A stretch of DNA of 16,612 nucleotides from CAMEON01 sp045128275 (lineage in GTDB: Bacteria > Bacillota > Clostridia > Oscillospirales > CAG-272), in assembly GCA_045128275.1 (NCBI GenBank), contig JBGVRH010000029.1:1-16612 (forward strand), read 5' to 3'. The stretch's first letter is position 1. The number at the start of each line of letters is the position of its first letter. Shown piece by piece: positions 13,818 through 16,612 of this stretch. The position numbers and the translations under genes were made by a program. The notes under the pieces were generated by a model. That model ran no database searches. It was not told where the DNA came from and saw only the letters and a list, made by a program, of their open reading frames with translations.

Positions 13818-15093
13818 ACGTATTCGCGGGAGGCTCTGCGGGTGCTTCCCCGCTCGCGGTATCCTCGGAGGGCGCGTCCCCGTCGGAGGGAGCTTCCTCC
13901 ACGGTCTCGTCCTGCGCGGGAGCGTCCTCGGCTCCATCCTCATCGGGAGCCGGATCGGGAGCAGACGTGTCCTTGGCGGTGGTATCAGGGACTGACGCGG
14001 GGGTATCCTCAGCGGTCTCCGCAGGGGATCCCGTGGCGGTATCGGCGGCGGTCTCGGCGGCGGTCTCACCGTCGGTTCCCGTTTCGGTCACGTCCTCGGT
14101 CGGCTCTTCGGTCACGTCCTCGGTGGGTCTCTCGGGGGTAGTCTCGGCAGGCTTCTGGGGTCTTGTCTCCCACTCGGGGAGCTGGGTCTCCAGCCACTCA
14201 AAATAGGTATCCAGGCCATTGGCGATGCCGATGGCGGCCTCCTGGCGGAAGTAATCGGTGGCCATGAGGGTATCGTCGGACTTGTTGGAGAGGAAGCCCA
14301 TCTCCACGATGGTGGTGGGGACACGGCTCCAGTTGGTGCCGGTCATGTCGTCCATCTCCCGCATATTCAGCTTCTCAATGCCCGTCTGATCACAGAAGCC
14401 GTCCAGCACCAGGCGGGAGAGGCGGTGGCTCCGCTCGTAGTGGATGGCACAGGTGGGGTAAGGGTTGGAAGCAGATTGGCAGATGGTCATGGCGCCCCGC
14501 ATACTGTCGTCGGTCCAGCTGTTGGCATGGATGCGGATATAGGCGGCGGCCTCGTACTTGTTGGCGATCTCGGCCCGCTCCATATTGCTGATCTCCACGT
14601 TGTTGGTCTCGCGGATCATGACCACCGAGTACCCACGGCGGATCAGCTCGTCGCGGAGCAGGAGAGCCACGGCCAGGTTCAGCTCGTACTCGGTCTGCCC
14701 CGTGTACACGCCGGTGGCCCCCCAGGTGACCTCGGCCTTCATGATCTCGGATCCGGGGCCGTTGGGCTCCAGCGCCGCCGAGCCCTTGAGCTGGTGGCCA
14801 GGATCGATGACGATGATCCGGGTGCGGTTGGGGCTTCCCTTTTTGCCCACGTAGTAGATATCGGTACCGCTGTGAGCCTCGCCCGTGTACTCCACGGCTC
14901 CCTCCAGCAGCACGTCGGTCTCCCCCTCGGGGGCACCGTCGCCCAGGATCAGGTCGCCCGTATCCACGGTATCGTGGAGATCCCGCGACCAGAGCCACTC
15001 CCAGGTACTGCAGGAGGTAGCGGTCAGCATCACCCCGCAGAGGAGGAGAAGAGCCAGAGCAAGGCTTGTATATCTGATGGTTCTTTGTAACAT
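13816..15093 (-). CDS. N-acetylmuramoyl-L-alanine amidase, lipoprotein
   Basis: This 425-aa zinc hydrolase of the Amidase_3 family cuts the bond between muramic acid and the stem peptide. It shows IVIDPGHQ (94–101, His100), TGQTEYELNLAVAL (131–144, Glu135), YIRIHANS (185–192, His189) and the catalytic-glutamate motif IVEMGFLSNKSDD (262–274, Glu264). An N-terminal hydrophobic segment (10–27) ends in ATSC with lipobox Cys28, so it is probably anchored to the outer face of the membrane. After residue 310 comes a tail of about 115 residues rich in Thr, Glu, Asp, Pro and Ala, of the kind that spans the wall. AAAGGAA five bases before the ATG supports the start. It follows the GH71/GH99-like lipoprotein gene by 47 bases and is probably co-transcribed. 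Confidence 0.93.
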   Translation of the reverse strand: MLQRTIRYTSLALALLLLCGVMLTATSCSTWEWLWSRDLHDTVDTGDLILGDGAPEGETDVLLEGAVEYTGEAHSGTDIYYVGKKGSPNRTRIIVIDPGHQLKGSAALEPNGPGSEIMKAEVTWGATGVYTGQTEYELNLAVALLLRDELIRRGYSVVMIRETNNVEISNMERAEIANKYEAAAYIRIHANSWTDDSMRGAMTICQSASNPYPTCAIHYERSHRLSRLVLDGFCDQTGIEKLNMREMDDMTGTNWSRVPTTIVEMGFLSNKSDDTLMATDYFRQEAAIGIANGLDTYFEWLETQLPEWETRPQKPAETTPERPTEDVTEEPTEDVTETGTDGETAAETAADTATGSPAETAEDTPASVPDTTAKDTSAPDPAPDEDGAEDAPAQDETVEEAPSDGDAPSEDTASGEAPAEPPANT

Positions 15094-15140
15094 AAAAATT
15101 CCTTTACTGATGGGGAAAAACGGTTATATCTCGCGAAAGA

Positions 15141-16553
15141 TTACCGCTCCTTGAAGGTGCGCTTGCGCAGGGAGATGGCACTCTCCTCCTGTCCCTCCTC
15201 CACGAGGATGGGGCATTCCAGACCGCCCTTGTAGGCCGAGATGTACTGGATCATCCACTTATAATACTGATCCCCGTGGCCGCCCTCCATGGGCTCGATG
15301 TCGCGGCTGTATTCGGCATTGAAGTTGTCGGTGAAGGCATACTTGCCGCCGCCGATGTCCAGCTTCTGGGCCGTCCACTCGTTCCACCAGGTCAGGGTCA
15401 CGATCTTGGGATGCATCATGAAGGCATAGTACCATTGGACGTACCAGGTCTTGCCCTCCTTGCGGCCGATGGCATCGCCGGGGCGGATGCTGTCGCCAAA
15501 GCCCTGGGCCATGTAGTTCTTCTGGGCGGCGGTGGTCACGCCCACCTGCTCGGGAGTCCCGTCAGCCCCCATGGTCACGGCACCGTTGATATTGGTGTTG
15601 AGGAAGCTCCACTGTCCCCCCGCGTAGTCCACGCCCAGGCCCCACATGGAGCGGACGGTGAACAGGTTCTCGTTCTTTAGGGGGAAGCCCTCGGGGCGGG
15701 TATGGGTGGTGAGCAGGAGGGGCAGGCCGTCCCAGTAGACGAAGCAGTCCTGCCACTTCTCCACGCTGTAGAACTCATCGTAGAGGTAGCGGTAGGTACG
15801 GCCGTCGTTGTCACCGCACCACACCACCACGTAGGGAGTACCCAGCCCCTCGGCGCGCATCTCCAGGATGGTATCGAAGAGGGCGATCATGGGATCGTCG
15901 ATCATGCGCTTCTTGAGATCGGGGTTATCCAGGTAGCCGTTGTGGAGATTGGTGTGGTCCAGGATGATGAAGTCCACCCCCGCGGCATACAGCAGGGTCA
16001 TGTTGTTGCGGATGGCGGTCTTGTCGCTGGAGCGGTAGTAGCCCTGGGCGGGCTTGGCCCAGTAGTGGAATGCGGGAGCGGGGCCGTAGCTCTGCTTGCC
16101 CTCCAGCACCTCGGTGACGTTGTGCCAGTTTTCAATGGGCTTGTCTCCCGAGCCCAGGATGTAGTCGAACCAAATGGAGTAGCAGATGCCCACGATATCC
16201 CGCTTGTCGGTGATATCCAGACCCAGGGCATAGCCCTCGCGGGGGGTGGCGGTGACGGAGCCGTCCTCGTTCTTGACGTAGTCCACCTTCCCGTCGTTGA
16301 ACTTGCCCATATCAGGCTCCCAGCCCTTCAGCTCGGTCTCGGGCTCGGTGGGGGCCTCGGTGGGGGCTTCAGTGGGTTCCTCAGTAGGGGCTTCGGTGGG
16401 CTCCTCGGTGGGAGGCGCGGTAGGCTCGGCGGTGGGGGCTGCCGTATCGGGGACAGTCTCGTCGGGGGTCTTGCCGCTATCGCAGGCGAGGAACAAGCAA
16501 GAGATCAGCAAAAGGCTGGCCAACAGAGCGATCAGACGCAGGGTTCTTTTCAT
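15141..16553 (-). CDS. GH71/GH99-like TIM-barrel lipoprotein
   Basis: This 470-aa protein has an N-terminal signal (KRTLRLIALLASLLLISCLF, 2–21) with lipobox FLAC and Cys24, so it is probably a lipoprotein outside the membrane. A Pro-Thr-Glu repeat linker (about 40–75, units such as EAPTEEPT) leads to the main domain (about 110–450). AFHYWAKPAQGYYRSSDK (161–178), AAGVDFIILDHTN (190–202), TPYVVVWCGDNDG (239–251) and VTLTWWNEWTA (385–395) match glycoside hydrolases related to families 71 and 99, which act on alpha-glucan or mannan-type substrates. The exact family and substrate are not determined. The ATG at 16553 is chosen because AAAGGAG lies seven bases upstream; an ATG 36 bases earlier would precede this site. 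The gene begins close to the right edge, so its promoter may be outside the window. Confidence 0.8.
   Translation of the reverse strand: MKRTLRLIALLASLLLISCLFLACDSGKTPDETVPDTAAPTAEPTAPPTEEPTEAPTEEPTEAPTEAPTEPETELKGWEPDMGKFNDGKVDYVKNEDGSVTATPREGYALGLDITDKRDIVGICYSIWFDYILGSGDKPIENWHNVTEVLEGKQSYGPAPAFHYWAKPAQGYYRSSDKTAIRNNMTLLYAAGVDFIILDHTNLHNGYLDNPDLKKRMIDDPMIALFDTILEMRAEGLGTPYVVVWCGDNDGRTYRYLYDEFYSVEKWQDCFVYWDGLPLLLTTHTRPEGFPLKNENLFTVRSMWGLGVDYAGGQWSFLNTNINGAVTMGADGTPEQVGVTTAAQKNYMAQGFGDSIRPGDAIGRKEGKTWYVQWYYAFMMHPKIVTLTWWNEWTAQKLDIGGGKYAFTDNFNAEYSRDIEPMEGGHGDQYYKWMIQYISAYKGGLECPILVEEGQEESAISLRKRTFKER
15261..15270. other. no non-coding feature in the right block beyond short spacers
   Basis: From 13816 to 16553 the two lipoprotein genes leave only a 47-bp spacer (15094–15140), which holds the amidase ribosome binding site and no terminator. 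The last 59 bp (16554–16612) hold the ribosome binding site of the GH71/GH99-like gene and no recognisable promoter. Nowhere in the window is there a gene-free stretch longer than 300 bp. Confidence 0.6.
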
Positions 16554-16612
16554 GATGAGTCTCCTTTCGTATGTGAGACGGATCGGCATATAAGGCTGAA
16601 AGACCGCGACAC

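Noticed and set aside
16330..16440. The short repeats near 16330–16440 as a CRISPR or tandem DNA array
   Set aside because: They are codon-level repeats for the Pro-Thr-Glu linker of a lipoprotein, with no spacers.

Overview
The window looks like a chromosomal segment from a GC-rich member of the Clostridia (Bacillota), probably a gut-type lineage near the Oscillospirales or Christensenellales. The reasons are the miaB – YmcA/YlbF – mutS … mutL gene order, the presence of an HPr kinase (hprK), AAAGGAG-type ribosome binding sites, sigma-A type promoters, and structured intergenic repeats of a kind I associate with gut Clostridia. The taxonomic placement is inference. No rRNA, tRNA, transposase, CRISPR array or phage gene was seen.

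Left and centre (1–11940), all on the minus strand: one long directon reads right to left from a consensus promoter at 11977–12005. The order is miaB (tRNA methylthiotransferase), a YlbF/YmcA-family protein ending in a four-cysteine cluster, a 188-bp hairpin-rich intergenic element, mutS, a six-hairpin glycosidase, a HicB-like/DinB-like metalloprotein, a 134-aa protein of unknown function, mutL, a 156-bp repeat-rich spacer, and a GH28-like beta-helix glycosidase. Most junctions from mutS to mutL are only a few bases long or overlap, so these genes are probably co-translated. The tRNA modification, Ric-type and mismatch repair genes form the expected Firmicutes core. The two carbohydrate-active enzymes and the two small genes are insertions into it. 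A further gene may start at the extreme left edge.

Centre-right (12087–13817), plus strand: a divergent promoter drives hprK (catabolite repression sensor kinase/phosphorylase), followed after one base by an Sfp-type phosphopantetheinyl transferase. The pair ends at a hairpin terminator that can work in both directions.

Right (13816–16553), minus strand: two lipoproteins converge on that terminator. First comes a GH71/GH99-like TIM-barrel protein with a Pro-Thr-Glu repeat linker, then an N-acetylmuramoyl-L-alanine amidase with a long acidic low-complexity C-terminal tail. Both probably act on the outer face of the membrane, on glycans or peptidoglycan.

The most interesting points are the mutS–mutL spacing by glycosidase/DinB genes, the compound hairpin element before mutS, the inverted/tandem repeat after mutL, a palindrome embedded in the coding sequence of the MutL linker, and the apparent lack of a clamp-binding motif in MutS although MutL has a candidate one. 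I found no clear candidate for a wholly new biological system.
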